NCBI RefSeq assembly: GCF_001557875.1
Contig: NZ_LNRF01000002.1
Coordinates: 1 to 64,000, forward strand
Direction: 5' to 3'
Source of the DNA: Vibrio splendidus
Lineage (GTDB): Bacteria; Pseudomonadota; Gammaproteobacteria; Enterobacterales; Vibrionaceae
Length of the DNA stretch: 64,000 nucleotides
Below are positions 53,351-63,987 of this stretch, piece by piece; position 1 is the stretch's first letter; each line of letters starts with the position of its first letter. The notes beneath the pieces were generated by a model. The model worked only from the letters and a program-made list of their open reading frames with translations. It was not told the origin of the DNA and made no database searches. Both the position numbers and the translations under genes were made by a program.

Positions 53351-54871
53351 TTACACTTCTACTGGCTTCGCTCTAAAACTCTTAAATAGTTTCACTAGAA
53401 TCGGGCTAGACAGCACCAGTACCGCCAGAATAGTGAAGGTCATCGTAATAGGGCGTTCCCATAAGAAGTTCAGCTCACCATCGCTGATCATCAATGCACG
53501 TCTTAAGTTCTCTTCCATCAAGCCGCCCAATATGAAGCCTAACAGTAATGGTGCCAATGGGAAGTTGGCTAGCCTTAATGCTATCGCAGCCATCGCTACC
53601 AGTAGCATCACAAATACGTCCATTGTGTTGAATGACACCAAGTACACGCCAGTGATTGAAAAGAAGATAATCATTGGCAGTAGAACCGTTCTAGGTACCG
53701 CTAGCAGTTTAGAAATATAAGGGATTAAAGGTAGGTTCAAGATAACCAGTACGATGTTGCCAAAGTACATAGAGATGATGACTGACCAAAATACATCTGG
53801 TTGTTCAACGAACAAGCGAGGACCAGGCTGAATACCGTAGGCAATTAATGCACCAAGCATAATCGCAGTTGTACCAGAGCCCGGAATACCCAGCGTTAGT
53901 AGCGGAACGAATGAGCCACTTGAAGCTGCGTTGTTTGCTGATTCAGGAGCAACAAGACCACGAATGCTACCTTTACCGAACTCTTTCTGTTTGTCTTTTG
54001 GCGCTAGGCTACGCTCCATACCGTAACTTAGGAATGCCGCAATAGTGGCACCTGCGCCCGGTAGAACACCGGTAAAGAAACCGAGAATAGAAGAGCGAAT
54101 CGATACTGGCGCGACTTCTTTGAACTCTTCTTTGGTGACTTTCATGCTACCAATATCAGACATCTTTTTGCTTTCTTCTGCGCTGGTGTCTTGCTCGGGT
54201 TTTAGAATACCCATCAAGGTTTCACCCAGTGCGAATGTTGCCATCGCTAATAATAGGAAGCTAAAGCCATCCATCAGATCCGTTAGGCCAAAAGTGAAAC
54301 GTTCAACGCCAACCCCTTTGTCGATACCTACGGTTGATAGCATCAAACCAAGAATAGTCATCATCCACGCTTTAATTACCTGACCTGGGCCTGCAAACGC
54401 CGCTACAGCGGATAAACCTAATAGCATCAACGCAAAGTAGTCTGAAGACTGGAAGCTCAGTGACACGCTTGCTAGAGCCGGAGCGGCAATCAAAAGCATG
54501 ATTGCTGAAAGCGTACCGCCAGTGAAAGAAGAGTAAGCCGCGAGAGCAAGTGCTTTACCTGCTTGACCTTTTTGAGCCATCGGGTAGCCGTCAAACGCAG
54601 TAACTACCGTTGAAGAACAACCCGGAGCATTGATTAAGATGGATGACGTTGAGCCACCAAATACAGCGCCGTAATACACACCAGCCATCAAGATTAGGCC
54701 AGAAGAAGGGTCTAGGCCGTATGTAATAGGGATCATCAACGCGATTGCTGAAATTGGACCTAACCCCGGAAGCATACCGATGAAGGTACCAACGAAACAG
54801 CCCACAATTACCATCATGATGTTCATTGGCATCACAGCGGTCGAAAGTCCTTGTAAAATTCCGTCTAACAT
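53351..54871 (-). CDS. tctA: Tripartite tricarboxylate transporter, large membrane subunit
   Basis: The 506-residue protein is TctA, with about twelve helices. It shows the family signature near the start ([62 protein letters not shown]) and its repeat in the second half ([27 protein letters not shown], then [21 protein letters not shown]). With TctB and the periplasmic binding protein TctC it imports citrate or related acids using an ion gradient. It follows tctB with 10 bp between. Confidence 0.95.
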   Translation of the reverse strand: MLDGILQGLSTAVMPMNIMMVIVGCFVGTFIGMLPGLGPISAIALMIPITYGLDPSSGLILMAGVYYGAVFGGSTSSILINAPGCSSTVVTAFDGYPMAQKGQAGKALALAAYSSFTGGTLSAIMLLIAAPALASVSLSFQSSDYFALMLLGLSAVAAFAGPGQVIKAWMMTILGLMLSTVGIDKGVGVERFTFGLTDLMDGFSFLLLAMATFALGETLMGILKPEQDTSAEESKKMSDIGSMKVTKEEFKEVAPVSIRSSILGFFTGVLPGAGATIAAFLSYGMERSLAPKDKQKEFGKGSIRGLVAPESANNAASSGSFVPLLTLGIPGSGTTAIMLGALIAYGIQPGPRLFVEQPDVFWSVIISMYFGNIVLVILNLPLIPYISKLLAVPRTVLLPMIIFFSITGVYLVSFNTMDVFVMLLVAMAAIALRLANFPLAPLLLGFILGGLMEENLRRALMISDGELNFLWERPITMTFTILAVLVLSSPILVKLFKSFRAKPVEV

Positions 54872-54881
54872 AATGTTATCC

Positions 54882-55382
54882 CTACCAAAGAGTGAAGATT
54901 AAACCAGGCTCTAGGTAGATATCTAAGCCTTGAGTTAATAAAAGAAAGAACGCGATAACGAAAGGGAACGACGCGCCAAATAAAACCGCTTTGCGGCGCT
55001 CACCCAACAAGTAAAAGCCTGCAAGTAAGAAGAAGCTGGTTGCTAAAACAAAGCCAAGATAAGTCAGCCCAACACCGTACAGTGCCATTAACACCAAGAA
55101 GCCAATCAGCAGTTTCCAGTTCAGCGGCGTTGTGTCACATGTGACTTTCTTATCCGGTTGTCCTGTTATCAGCAGGATCAACGAGAGGCCAATGCCGATA
55201 AACGTCAACAGGGTAGGTAATGTTCTTGCTGTGAAGGGTTCGTACTCGTCACCGGGAAACAAAGGAATCAGCGTGGTTTGGTAGCCGTAGCACAAGCACG
55301 CCAGCATAAAGATCATGGCTCCGATGCGATCCTTCGAAAGCAAAGATTCCTTACTCAGAAATTTGGTTGGTAAGTCCGACAT
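54882..55382 (-). CDS. tctB: Tripartite tricarboxylate transporter, small membrane subunit
   Basis: The 166-residue protein with four hydrophobic helices matches TctB: IGAMIFMLACLCYGYQT, TLLTFIGIGLSLILLI, LIGFLVLMALYGVGLTYLGFVLATSFFLLAGFYLLGERR and FPFVIAFFLLLTQGLDIYL. ATG 55382 is chosen since GGAG lies 6 bases upstream; the frame is open to ATG 55394. It lies between tctC and tctA, with 249 bp separating it from tctC. Confidence 0.9.
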   Translation of the reverse strand: MSDLPTKFLSKESLLSKDRIGAMIFMLACLCYGYQTTLIPLFPGDEYEPFTARTLPTLLTFIGIGLSLILLITGQPDKKVTCDTTPLNWKLLIGFLVLMALYGVGLTYLGFVLATSFFLLAGFYLLGERRKAVLFGASFPFVIAFFLLLTQGLDIYLEPGLIFTLW

Positions 55383-55599
55383 ATCCAACTCCATTTGGGG
55401 TGGTATAGAAAAATAAAAAAACCGTACATGAGCGAGTCAATGAAATGTCTGGGATCACTAACCGAAGGTAAGCGAATTACCGTGCTTGAGCTTAGCAAGC
55501 CACTTGCGTTTACAACGAATCAGCAAGCGTTAGTAATACGTCTACGAATAAACAAAGGAGTTTGAAGTTAACTCATGTACGGCGAAACAAGGAAAGAGT

Positions 55600-55623
55600 A
55601 TGAGGGCACAAAGACCCTCTTTG
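55600..55623 (-). terminator. Possible attenuator between tctC and tctBA
   Basis: On the minus strand GAGGG and CCCTC form a short stem after the tctC stop, extended by imperfect pairs; the T-run is poor. Such a partial terminator would give more binding protein than membrane subunits. Confidence 0.45.
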
Positions 55624-55631
55624 GTTGTTGG

Positions 55632-56603
55632 TTATTTCAAGAAACCAAGCTCACGCATTAGGTCGCCCATCTGTTTTTCTTGGTCTTCTAGGAAGGCGTA
55701 AAAATCTTTATCCGCTTTGTAGTTATCGATCCAACCGTTACGGTCACGAACCACTTGCCACTCATCGGTTTTGTACATTTTGCCAAGAGCTTCGTTCCAC
55801 TCGTCGATTTTCGCTTGACTTGTACCCGGTGCAGCGAAGAAACCACGCCAGTTAGCAAATACTGTCTCGTTACCGTATTCAGTCAGTGTTGGGATGTTAG
55901 GCGCAGCGTCAAGACGCTTTGGAGCCGTCACAGCAAGCACTTTTACTTGGCCAGATTTAGACATCTCTAGTACTTCACCAAGGCCTGTTGAAAGCAGCTG
56001 TGTTTCGCCAGAAAGCAATGCCGCCATCGCTTTACCGCCAGCATCGTAGGCAATATAACGCACTTTCTTCGCATCAAAACCTTCGCCTTTGAATGCTGCA
56101 GCAACCACAAGGTGGTCCATGCTGCCACGAGCTGAACCGCCAGCAATTTTCACTTTACGTGGGTTGGTTTCGAACTCTTTAACGACGTCTTCCCAAGTGT
56201 CGTACTTAGAATCCGCAGACGCGACGATCGCACCGTAATCGGCAATGGTTGCTGCTACCGGAGTTAGGTCACGGAAAGATTGAGGGAAGATACCTGTTAG
56301 TGAACGAACAACAATAGGCGTTGAGTTCACCATTAGCGTGTCTTCTTGGCGTTGAGCCGTTTCGATTAGGTGAGCAATCGCTTTACCACCACCGCCACCA
56401 GAGAGGTTTTGAAAAGAGACATTTTCTACGATGTCTGATTTCACCAATACATCACCCGTACCACGAGCTGTCATATCCCAACCGCCACCAGCGCCGCCAG
56501 GGATTAGGAAGTGGATTTTTTCTACGTCAGCAGCAAAAGTGTTGAAAGAAAAGGTAGCTGCGATGATAGAAGCCGCAAGAGTAGGTTTCAGTGCCTTGAA
56601 CAT
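55632..56603 (-). CDS. tctC: Tripartite tricarboxylate transporter, periplasmic binding protein
   Basis: The 323-residue protein is the solute receptor of the TctABC system. It has a signal peptide ending FNTFA before ADVEKIHFLIPGGAGGGWD, in which the glycine-rich loop binds a carboxylate, and VVVAAAFKGEGFDAKKVRYIAYDAGGKAMAALLSGETQLLSTGLGEV in the middle, typical of Bug/TctC proteins. The substrate may be citrate or another di- or tricarboxylate. It is the first gene of the tctCBA unit. Confidence 0.94.
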   Translation of the reverse strand: MFKALKPTLAASIIAATFSFNTFAADVEKIHFLIPGGAGGGWDMTARGTGDVLVKSDIVENVSFQNLSGGGGGKAIAHLIETAQRQEDTLMVNSTPIVVRSLTGIFPQSFRDLTPVAATIADYGAIVASADSKYDTWEDVVKEFETNPRKVKIAGGSARGSMDHLVVAAAFKGEGFDAKKVRYIAYDAGGKAMAALLSGETQLLSTGLGEVLEMSKSGQVKVLAVTAPKRLDAAPNIPTLTEYGNETVFANWRGFFAAPGTSQAKIDEWNEALGKMYKTDEWQVVRDRNGWIDNYKADKDFYAFLEDQEKQMGDLMRELGFLK

Positions 56604-56812
56604 GGTTCACGTTCCTTATGTAGGGGATCTCTTCAATCGAGAGAAACTTATGTTTTATTTCCAGCTACTAAACAGATGAGTAGGATATTGCTTAGCAGAT
56701 GAAGCTAAAGTTAACGTTGTGTTAATGAAATGTCTGCAATGCGGCGATATTGAGAATAAAGAACATTGGATTAATATTGTTCATAAAGTTCACGGTGACG
56801 TGTTGTGCGGAG

Positions 56813-56845
56813 GCGAAAAAAAAGAGAGCCATGCCAGGCTCTCTA
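56813..56845 (-). terminator. Terminator after hybrid kinase gene
   Basis: On the minus strand AGAGAGCC and GGCTCTCT form an 8-bp stem with loop TGGCAT, followed by TTTTTTTTCG. Confidence 0.88.
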
Positions 56846-56890
56846 CAAAATTTGGAATGTTTGTAACGAATTCCTTTATTTGTCAGAAGC

Positions 56891-59800
56891 TTAATCAGAC
56901 AAGGTCGATTCTTTCAATATCTCAGTTGCCTTGTCAAAATCAAACTCTTCCAACGAAACTTCCAGTCGTTTGAATTCTGAAGAGGATAATCCAATCTTAG
57001 CGCCATCTTCAATGTTAAGAATTATAGTGAGCGCATCGGTGTCATCATTAGCCGTTGCCTCCAATAATTGGCGGTAGAGTTGCTGGTCTGTAGTCGATTG
57101 TTGTTGCTGTTCAGACCTCTCTTCTGACTTGCTAGAACTGGTCGCTATTGAGTCTTTTGATACTTCAATTTGAGACAAGGCTCCGGTAAGTGATTGGCTT
57201 AGTTCGAGCGATGTGCTGATCACACTGCCTTTCAAATCGGTATCGTTTGGCTGTGCTTCTAGGTTTTCACACAACGTGTGCAGTTGTTTCGCCCCTAAAT
57301 TGCCAGCCACCCCTTTCAGTGTGTGAAGATAGCGTGGTGCACTGCCACTTGCTAGCTCGCTTTGTAGCTTATCTCTGTCAGAATAGGCCTCGACAAACCG
57401 ATGCAATAGCTTGATGTACAGTTGTTGATTATTGTTGGCTCTGATTAAGCCAAGCGTAATGTCTAGCCCCTCAACTTTAGAAAGCGCTGTATTAAAGGCA
57501 CTATTGTCTTCTGACTCGTTAGAGCTACAGTTCACGGATTCTTCTTGGTGTGATATTGGGTTAACAAACGCAATGGGACGGGAAGGTGACACCCAACTCG
57601 CGAGAGTGGCAAACATTGAACCGACATCTATAGGTTTAGCAATAATGTCACTCATGCCACAACCGAGCGCCTTTTCCTTGTCTCGCTCCATGACATTAGC
57701 TGTCATCGCGATGATAGGTATATCTTGATCGTTGATCTGCTGACGAATGTACTCTGTTGCTTCATAACCGTCCATTACTGGCATTTGGCAATCCATCAAA
57801 ATACCATCGAACGGTTGTCCGTCTGCAATGGCTTGTTGGTAAAGCTCGATCGCTAGTTTGCCATTTTCAGCTACCGAAACCTGAATTTGTTGTCCTTCTA
57901 ATAGCTCAGTCGCGAGTTCTTGGTTGATCTCATTGTCTTCAACTAAGAGTAATTTGGCTCCTGCTAGTTGCTGGACGTTGGCTAACTGAGTTTGTTGTTC
58001 AAGTTCACTGCGTGAGACACGGTCTGAATCGAGCCCATAGAGTGAGACAATTGAGTCATAAAGGTGAGATGAGGTGATTGGTTTGTCAAGAATACTCGGT
58101 ATGTTAAAGCCTCTTTTTTCAATCGCTTCAGCAAGCTCTTCTCGGTCGTAAGCGGTTAACATCATGATCTTAGGCGTTGTGTTTAGATGCTGCCCATTGT
58201 TGAGCTCTGCGAGTAAGTCTACGCCGTCTCTCTTAGGCATCTTCCAGTCGGAGATAACCAAATCAAATGGTTTGTTCTGAGCGTCAGCGTTATGTAACTC
58301 AACAAGAGCGTCATCGACTGATGAACTTAGTGTTGGTGTTAGCTTCAACGACTCTAGAATATCACCCATGATCAAGCGTGCGCTGGAGTTGTCATCGACG
58401 ACCAACACTTTCAAGTCGTTAATTGATGCAGGCACCACCACGCGATGCTGCTGGATAGAATGACTAACGCGAGTGGCAATCGTAAATGAAAAGGTCGAGC
58501 CTTTACCAAGCTCTGTTGAGACATGAATATCACCGCCCATCAGTTGGCTTAGTTCTTTACTGATGGCGAGGCCTAAGCCTGTCCCACCGTATTTTCGTGT
58601 GGTTGAGCTATCGGCTTGAGTGAACTTGTTGAATAATTTGGCGGCTTGCTCTTGCGTCATACCAATACCACTGTCTGAGACGGCAAAGTTCAACTTTATG
58701 TCATCGCCTTGTCTTTCAGCAACTGAGATAGAGATCTTTACTTCGCCTTTCTCTGTGAATTTGACAGCATTGTTACTTAGGTTAATCAGTATTTGCCCAA
58801 TTCTTAACGGATCCCCAATCAGGTTAGTCGGCACGTCTCTATCGACTTGAATGAGCAGCTCTAGGTCGCGTTCTGAGGCTCGTAAGCCAACCAAGTTAGT
58901 AATATTGTCGAGTACATTTTCAAGTTGGAAGTCCACTTTCTCAATGTCGAGTTTTCCAGCTTCAATTTTCGAGAAATCGAGAATGTCATTGATTAGGCCG
59001 AGTAGGGTATCGGAAGAGAGCTTAACTTTGTGAATGTAGTTACGCTGCGCCTTGGTTAAATCGGTTTTTAATGCTAGATAACTCATGCCGATGATGGCAT
59101 TCATTGGTGTACGAATTTCGTGGCTCATGTTGGCGAGGAAGTCAGATTTGGCTTGGTTGGCGGCATCGGCTTCATCTCTTGCTGCGGCTAGACTGTGTGC
59201 GAAAGTTTCTAAAGCAGAATGCGCTTTGTTAGCGAGCAAGCCCATCAACAAAATAATCACAAAGAAAATCACACCACCGATAGCTAAATGGAGCGTTACG
59301 CTAGAAGAGTCTTTTACATTGACGCTTTCTGAAAGGTGACGTTGGGATACGAAGTCTCGAAATTCTAAGAAACTCTCGTCCATCGCCGTGAGTAGTTGGT
59401 GACCTCGCATCTGTGAACTGACTAACTCCATAAATTGCGACTCATAAACGCTGATATGCTCGTCAAAGGCAGTAATTCTTACGTTTGGTGCATACAAAGT
59501 AATAAGTCGTTGCGCGTTGCTAGATTTGGATTGCATCTCATTAATCACATGTGACACTTTGTCGGCGATGAGCTTCTGCTCCTTTGAATTTGCGAGCAGA
59601 AAATCTCGGTTGAATCGATTTGAACGGCTTAGTAGCGTGCGAATCGCCAATAGGTCTTGCCCTATGAGCAATTGGGAAGAGAGTTCTGCTTGAGATTGAG
59701 AAACGAGATGACTCAGTTCCGCGACTTGGCTCTGCTTGGCTTGATAGAGTAACCCAACCGAACGCGAAAATTCAGAACCACTTAGGGTGACTTGATTGAT

Positions 59801-60586
59801 AAGGGATGCTCTTAACTTTTTCGAAGACGCTGGTATTCCTTGTAGCTGAACTAAGTTGGTGTAATAGCGATTTTTTGCCTTATCTACAATCTCTAAAAGT
59901 TGTTGTCCTTTGTCATCCAAAATCTGCTCTTGCAACTCCGAAATGAGCTGTGAAGCCTTTTGCATCTCAAGTTTGACCAACGAGTGAGTCTTTAGGTCGC
60001 CGTCGAGTAAATACTCTTTTTCAAGGTTTTGTATGTTAACGGCGAGAGTGGCAAGTTGACTGGTTTTTAGTGCGACGTTGGTCAGTTCTTCGTTGTTTAG
60101 TCGTAGACCGCGAATTTTCTGATTGTTTTGATTGATCGCTTGATTGTGTAGATCCCTCATCTCTCGCAATAACTCTGTCGCGGCATTGGAGCGCTCGTCC
60201 ATAAGCGTTCGAGTTGATTGGTTCAACTTAACAATGTCGACATATTGCTTGAATTGAACCAAATATTCCGTGAGTAAATTTATAGGAAGGGACGCTGCAT
60301 ATTGGTCGGCATAATCATTAGTTAGACCCACGGTTTGTTCTGCTTCTTGATCAAAGCTAGAGATGACTTGTTCGTTGTAGTCGTTACTGAAAGATAACTC
60401 ATAAACGCGGAGCTTATCGAGTGAAGTCAATAAGCGAGTACTGGAAGCGTATTGTTCGACGCCGATGAAGCGATCGTTGAGATTGATCCAAGCGCCTACC
60501 GCGACAGAAAACACAACGATGGCTGCGATCAGAAAAGAGGTTAAGATTAATTTTGAATCAGTAGCAAATCTTGAAACAGTATTCAT
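56891..60586 (-). CDS. Hybrid sensor histidine kinase with two receivers and HPt domain
   Basis: The 1231-residue protein has a membrane helix (15-35), a periplasmic helical sensor of about 395 residues, a second helix (434-452), then a dimerisation domain with H489 in [15 protein letters not shown]. The ATPase domain has [15 protein letters not shown] and GGTGLGLAI. Receiver 1 has D780 in [12 protein letters not shown]. Receiver 2 has D932 in [12 protein letters not shown]. The HPt domain has H1088 in [15 protein letters not shown] Ser/Gln-rich linker and a final helical segment of about 70 residues follow. It resembles BarA/TorS-type phosphorelay kinases, but the sensor is unlike those I know. 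The next gene upstream, separated by 32 bp, codes for a receiver-HD-GYP protein, the likely final acceptor. Confidence 0.93.
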   Translation of the reverse strand: MNTVSRFATDSKLILTSFLIAAIVVFSVAVGAWINLNDRFIGVEQYASSTRLLTSLDKLRVYELSFSNDYNEQVISSFDQEAEQTVGLTNDYADQYAASLPINLLTEYLVQFKQYVDIVKLNQSTRTLMDERSNAATELLREMRDLHNQAINQNNQKIRGLRLNNEELTNVALKTSQLATLAVNIQNLEKEYLLDGDLKTHSLVKLEMQKASQLISELQEQILDDKGQQLLEIVDKAKNRYYTNLVQLQGIPASSKKLRASLINQVTLSGSEFSRSVGLLYQAKQSQVAELSHLVSQSQAELSSQLLIGQDLLAIRTLLSRSNRFNRDFLLANSKEQKLIADKVSHVINEMQSKSSNAQRLITLYAPNVRITAFDEHISVYESQFMELVSSQMRGHQLLTAMDESFLEFRDFVSQRHLSESVNVKDSSSVTLHLAIGGVIFFVIILLMGLLANKAHSALETFAHSLAAARDEADAANQAKSDFLANMSHEIRTPMNAIIGMSYLALKTDLTKAQRNYIHKVKLSSDTLLGLINDILDFSKIEAGKLDIEKVDFQLENVLDNITNLVGLRASERDLELLIQVDRDVPTNLIGDPLRIGQILINLSNNAVKFTEKGEVKISISVAERQGDDIKLNFAVSDSGIGMTQEQAAKLFNKFTQADSSTTRKYGGTGLGLAISKELSQLMGGDIHVSTELGKGSTFSFTIATRVSHSIQQHRVVVPASINDLKVLVVDDNSSARLIMGDILESLKLTPTLSSSVDDALVELHNADAQNKPFDLVISDWKMPKRDGVDLLAELNNGQHLNTTPKIMMLTAYDREELAEAIEKRGFNIPSILDKPITSSHLYDSIVSLYGLDSDRVSRSELEQQTQLANVQQLAGAKLLLVEDNEINQELATELLEGQQIQVSVAENGKLAIELYQQAIADGQPFDGILMDCQMPVMDGYEATEYIRQQINDQDIPIIAMTANVMERDKEKALGCGMSDIIAKPIDVGSMFATLASWVSPSRPIAFVNPISHQEESVNCSSNESEDNSAFNTALSKVEGLDITLGLIRANNNQQLYIKLLHRFVEAYSDRDKLQSELASGSAPRYLHTLKGVAGNLGAKQLHTLCENLEAQPNDTDLKGSVISTSLELSQSLTGALSQIEVSKDSIATSSSKSEERSEQQQQSTTDQQLYRQLLEATANDDTDALTIILNIEDGAKIGLSSSEFKRLEVSLEEFDFDKATEILKESTLSD

Positions 60587-60618
60587 AAAGTGCCTGTATT
60601 GATAAAGTACCAGCGAAC

Positions 60619-61662
60619 TTAGTGTTCTTGTTCATCAGTAAAAGAGTCTTTGATAGTGAGCATTTCATCGAGCTTATTAATGAAAATAGGAACCAAGTTA
60701 GGATCAAAGTGATGGCCAGCTTGTTCTTGTATTAATTCAATTGCTTTTTCAATTGACCAAGCTTTCTTGTATGGGCGCTCGCTGGTGAGGGCATCGAATA
60801 CATCTGCTATTGCAACAATACGTGCACTTAGAGGGATGTCTTCGCCTGATAGCTTATGAGGGTAGCCGCTGCCATCCCATTTCTCATGGTGATAAAGAGC
60901 GATCTCTTGGGCGAGTTTTAGCAATTTGGAGTCGTTGTCTCCGATAATATCCCCGCCAATCGTTACGTGTGTTTGCATGATTGCCCATTCATCTGCATCA
61001 AGCTTGCCAGGTTTACCTAATATGCAGTCAGGAATACCGATTTTGCCGATATCGTGCATCGGAGCTGCTTGGAATAACAACTCCACCCACTCTTCACTGA
61101 CGTCTAACTGCTGAGCCAGAATCTTTGAGTAGTAACTCATTCTTACAACGTGCATTCCGGTTTCATTATCCTTGTATTCAGCGGCGCGGCCGAGCTTGCG
61201 GATTATCTCCAATCGACTCATGGCGAGAGCTTCCGTTCGCTGTCTTACCTTGCGAGACAGTGCCAAGTTTTGGTCATAGAGAGAGATATGCGTGATAACG
61301 CGAGCCTTCACAATAGGGGGGCTGACTGGTTTAGTGATGTAATCAACAGCGCCGAGTTCAAAGCCTTTCTGTTCGTCGACCACATCCGTCTTAGCTGTCA
61401 CAAAGATAACGGGGATGTCAGAAGTGACAGGGTTGCTTTTAAGTCGACGACATACTTCATAACCATCCATCATTGGCATCATGATATCGAGAAGAATGAG
61501 ATGAGGCTTTGGGTGAGTAGAAGCAATTTTTAGTGCTTTTTCTCCGGATGTCGCAGCCTTAATTTTAAAGTCGTCGTTCAGGATTCCTGAGAGGGTATGA
61601 ATGTTGTCCGGGATGTCATCAACAACCAGAATGATCGGTTTATCTGTCGTAATTTGATTCAT
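60619..61662 (-). CDS. Response regulator with HD-GYP output domain
   Basis: The 347-residue protein has a receiver domain (D15, D16; phosphoacceptor D59 in [13 protein letters not shown]; lysine in DYITKPVSP), a coiled linker and an HD-GYP domain from about residue 150. The full motif set is present: [60 protein letters not shown]. It should hydrolyse c-di-GMP under control of phosphorylation. It is the RpfG/PA4781 type. It is the first gene of the unit with the hybrid kinase, 32 bp apart. Confidence 0.94.
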   Translation of the reverse strand: MNQITTDKPIILVVDDIPDNIHTLSGILNDDFKIKAATSGEKALKIASTHPKPHLILLDIMMPMMDGYEVCRRLKSNPVTSDIPVIFVTAKTDVVDEQKGFELGAVDYITKPVSPPIVKARVITHISLYDQNLALSRKVRQRTEALAMSRLEIIRKLGRAAEYKDNETGMHVVRMSYYSKILAQQLDVSEEWVELLFQAAPMHDIGKIGIPDCILGKPGKLDADEWAIMQTHVTIGGDIIGDNDSKLLKLAQEIALYHHEKWDGSGYPHKLSGEDIPLSARIVAIADVFDALTSERPYKKAWSIEKAIELIQEQAGHHFDPNLVPIFINKLDEMLTIKDSFTDEQEH

Positions 61663-61983
61663 TTTTCGTCCCTAAAAAATTTAATCAGATTGCTATTTTT
61701 TATATTGATAAAGCGTAGTGGAATTTGGCGGAAATGCATGATTTCAAGAGGGTTAATTGTTGGTTTTGGAATCTAAAAGGAAATAATGGTGAACCTTTCT
61801 ATGAATAGATATTTTATATGTTAACCTTTATTTAACAAAGAATAACTGCATGGATTGTGTAGTAGTGCGATCAAGGTTGAATAGTTCAGGTTTCAGTTAG
61901 CTAAGACCGAATGATTCTGAGGTACTTAGTCGTTCAAGTAACTTTTCAAATCTATCGTGGACTTGTTACAGGGAGAACGTACG
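61663..61983. other. Divergent promoter region
   Basis: This AT-rich region lies between the divergent receiver-HD-GYP gene and the 409-residue protein gene. Repeated AACCTTT words near 61794 and 61822 are present. No gene or clear operator seen. Confidence 0.5.
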
Positions 61984-63213
61984 ATGCCGAATACAGGGCT
62001 GACCCTCATTCAGAAAGACATGCTATCGCTGTTTGCTAATGCTGATTTGGTGGGTGTGACTAAAGTAGATAAAGTTAAGATTGCAGTTGCCGCTGCAACA
62101 GAAGTAGACAGTTTAACCGGTACCATAACGGAGGGAGTGACAGGGAGTGGAACTAGCCTCGCTGGGATGATTGAAAATATTACCGAGCAGATCAAAGAGA
62201 AATTCTTAGATTATGCAAAGAGCATCACCAGTATCGCTATGGATGATATCAAAGCTCAAATACTGAGTATGATTCCTAGCTTGGTTAAGAAGATCTTTGC
62301 AGATTTAGCACCTGCTATTGATGATATCAAAGAGGCGGCCAGCCGAATTTACTCCGCTTTAGGTAAAGCGGTAAACAATCATAAAACTCGTCACTTGAGC
62401 TCGATGACAACCACTCGCGTGGGCGCTGATGTGATAGACAAAATCCGTGGCGAGATCCGCGCTGTTGCTATCCAAGATTCAATGATTGCACTCGCGCATG
62501 GTGGTGTGATCGCGATTAACCTAGCGAGCTCAGGTATTGGCGCAACGGTGACCAGTATTGTTAAAGCCGTACTTTCTATCTTCAATTTTTTCCGCGGCTT
62601 ATACGACAAGTGGGTAATGGAACGTAAGTTTCGCAAGTTTAAGCAAGAGTGTGTGATGCTTAATCAAAAGCGAGACGTTATTGGCGCGAACTTCTTCCGT
62701 GACTGGTTCAAAATGAAGATGGAAGAGATCCCAGTGATTGCTTCCTACATGGTTTGCATGCCGTGTTACAGTTCGCCATATAACTTCTTATCTATCACAG
62801 ACATTACGCCACCACCTCCGAATATGAAGACTCGTTTAACGCGAAGAATTAAGCGAAAGTTTGGTTGTAAAGTGAACACAGATCCTTCTGTTATCAAGTT
62901 GTCTTTCCAGAAGTCGACATTGAGTGCTTATGCTACGCTACAAGAAGAAGCTAAGGCGTTTATTGCTAATAGTGAAATCGCGCTAGAAAGTAATAAGCCC
63001 GGAGTGAAGCAGGTGTTGAACGCAGCGCGCGGTGAGCCTAACTTTATACCGGGAACGGATGAAAAAGCGTTCACCAAGGCAGTAAGAAAGCAGCAGGTTA
63101 AGAATTTCTTCAATGGCACAACTATCAAAGAGAGTGTAAAAGAGAGCCTTGCACCTAAAGCACTCGCAGCGACTGTTGCTGGTGGGTTGGAATCACTTTT
63201 AGTTCCCGAATAA
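61984..63213 (+). CDS. Unrecognised 409-residue protein
   Basis: The product starts MPNTGLTLIQKDMLSLFANAD from ATG 61984, which follows GGGAGAACG; the frame is open to TTG 61957. It appears mostly helical and amphipathic. A hydrophobic stretch lies near residues 170-205 (GVIAINLASSGIGATVTSIVKAVLSIF) and a very basic segment near 280 (TRLTRRIKRKFGCK) after a PPPP run. There is no signal peptide. I recognise no domain. The convergent neighbour is a short Ser/Thr kinase, of a kind often found with type VI secretion genes in vibrios, so an effector or secretion-linked role is possible but unproven. Confidence 0.72.
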   Translation: MPNTGLTLIQKDMLSLFANADLVGVTKVDKVKIAVAAATEVDSLTGTITEGVTGSGTSLAGMIENITEQIKEKFLDYAKSITSIAMDDIKAQILSMIPSLVKKIFADLAPAIDDIKEAASRIYSALGKAVNNHKTRHLSSMTTTRVGADVIDKIRGEIRAVAIQDSMIALAHGGVIAINLASSGIGATVTSIVKAVLSIFNFFRGLYDKWVMERKFRKFKQECVMLNQKRDVIGANFFRDWFKMKMEEIPVIASYMVCMPCYSSPYNFLSITDITPPPPNMKTRLTRRIKRKFGCKVNTDPSVIKLSFQKSTLSAYATLQEEAKAFIANSEIALESNKPGVKQVLNAARGEPNFIPGTDEKAFTKAVRKQQVKNFFNGTTIKESVKESLAPKALAATVAGGLESLLVPE

Positions 63214-63298
63214 CTCTTAGTGTCCGAATACCTCTTAGTGCCCCAAAAACTTAGCCACTAAGGCTGAAAGTAAGGCTTAACGTGTTTAAAAAGAATGC

Positions 63299-63330
63299 AA
63301 AAAGCGGATGATTGGTCATCCGCTTTTTTC
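63299..63330. terminator. Bidirectional terminator
   Basis: AAAAAGCGGATGA and TCATCCGCTTTTTT form a strong stem with loop TTGG between two convergent genes. Confidence 0.92.
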
Positions 63331-63351
63331 TTGTCTGCAGATATGGTCGGT

Positions 63352-63987
63352 TTATCTATGCTGTTTCAGTAGAACCTGATATCGACTTGGTAGTGACGCA
63401 TTATCTAATAGTTCTTCTAATATGACGGCAAGTGCGAACCAATCATCAACCTTGCTTGTAACGGATTGATGCCTTGAGTATCGAGGCGTGTAGCTGTCAA
63501 AGCGAAGTACAGAGCGTTCAGTTCCTATTTTAGTGACAGAGCCAAAGTCTATGAGTTGAGCTTGCCCTTGTTCACTGATGACTACATTGGACGGCTTGAG
63601 ATCACCATGAACGAATCCAAGTCTATGGACTTTGCTTATAGTGGTTTCTAGCGAGTTAATGAATTGAAAAGATGAATGATCAGTCATCTTTGAGTCGTTT
63701 AGTACCTCTAGTAGTGTTTGACCGCTGATGTGGCAAAGTACGAGAAAGTCCTGTTGGTAGTTAGAGAAGTAGTCGAGATATTTGGGCGTGATGCAGTGCA
63801 CATCGGTTCTGGAATAAAGAAACTCCGCCTCTTGTTTTAGAAAGTGACGATGCTTTAGCTCTTGAGCGTATTTAATGGTCACCAGTCCCCAATTTGAGTG
63901 CTGGGCTCTGAACACTCGTGAACTTAAACGAATGAGGTCAGTGTAACCATGATCTTGGAGTACTTGCTGAAGTTGTTCATCGTTCAA
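63352..63987 (-). CDS. Short eukaryotic-type Ser/Thr protein kinase
   Basis: The 211-residue protein is a compact kinase. The catalytic loop is FVHGDLKPSNVVI (HGDLKPSN, with the catalytic aspartate), the metal loop is IDFGSV (DFG), and an activation loop with SYTPRYSRHQS follows. The N-lobe has a VTIKYAQEL strand with the lysine, but the glycine-rich loop is weak. At 211 residues it is shorter than the usual 260-280, and the C-lobe is truncated. There is no membrane segment. Related small kinases accompany secretion clusters in vibrios. It starts 13 bp from the right edge, so upstream neighbours are not visible. Confidence 0.82.
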   Translation of the reverse strand: MNDEQLQQVLQDHGYTDLIRLSSRVFRAQHSNWGLVTIKYAQELKHRHFLKQEAEFLYSRTDVHCITPKYLDYFSNYQQDFLVLCHISGQTLLEVLNDSKMTDHSSFQFINSLETTISKVHRLGFVHGDLKPSNVVISEQGQAQLIDFGSVTKIGTERSVLRFDSYTPRYSRHQSVTSKVDDWFALAVILEELLDNASLPSRYQVLLKQHR

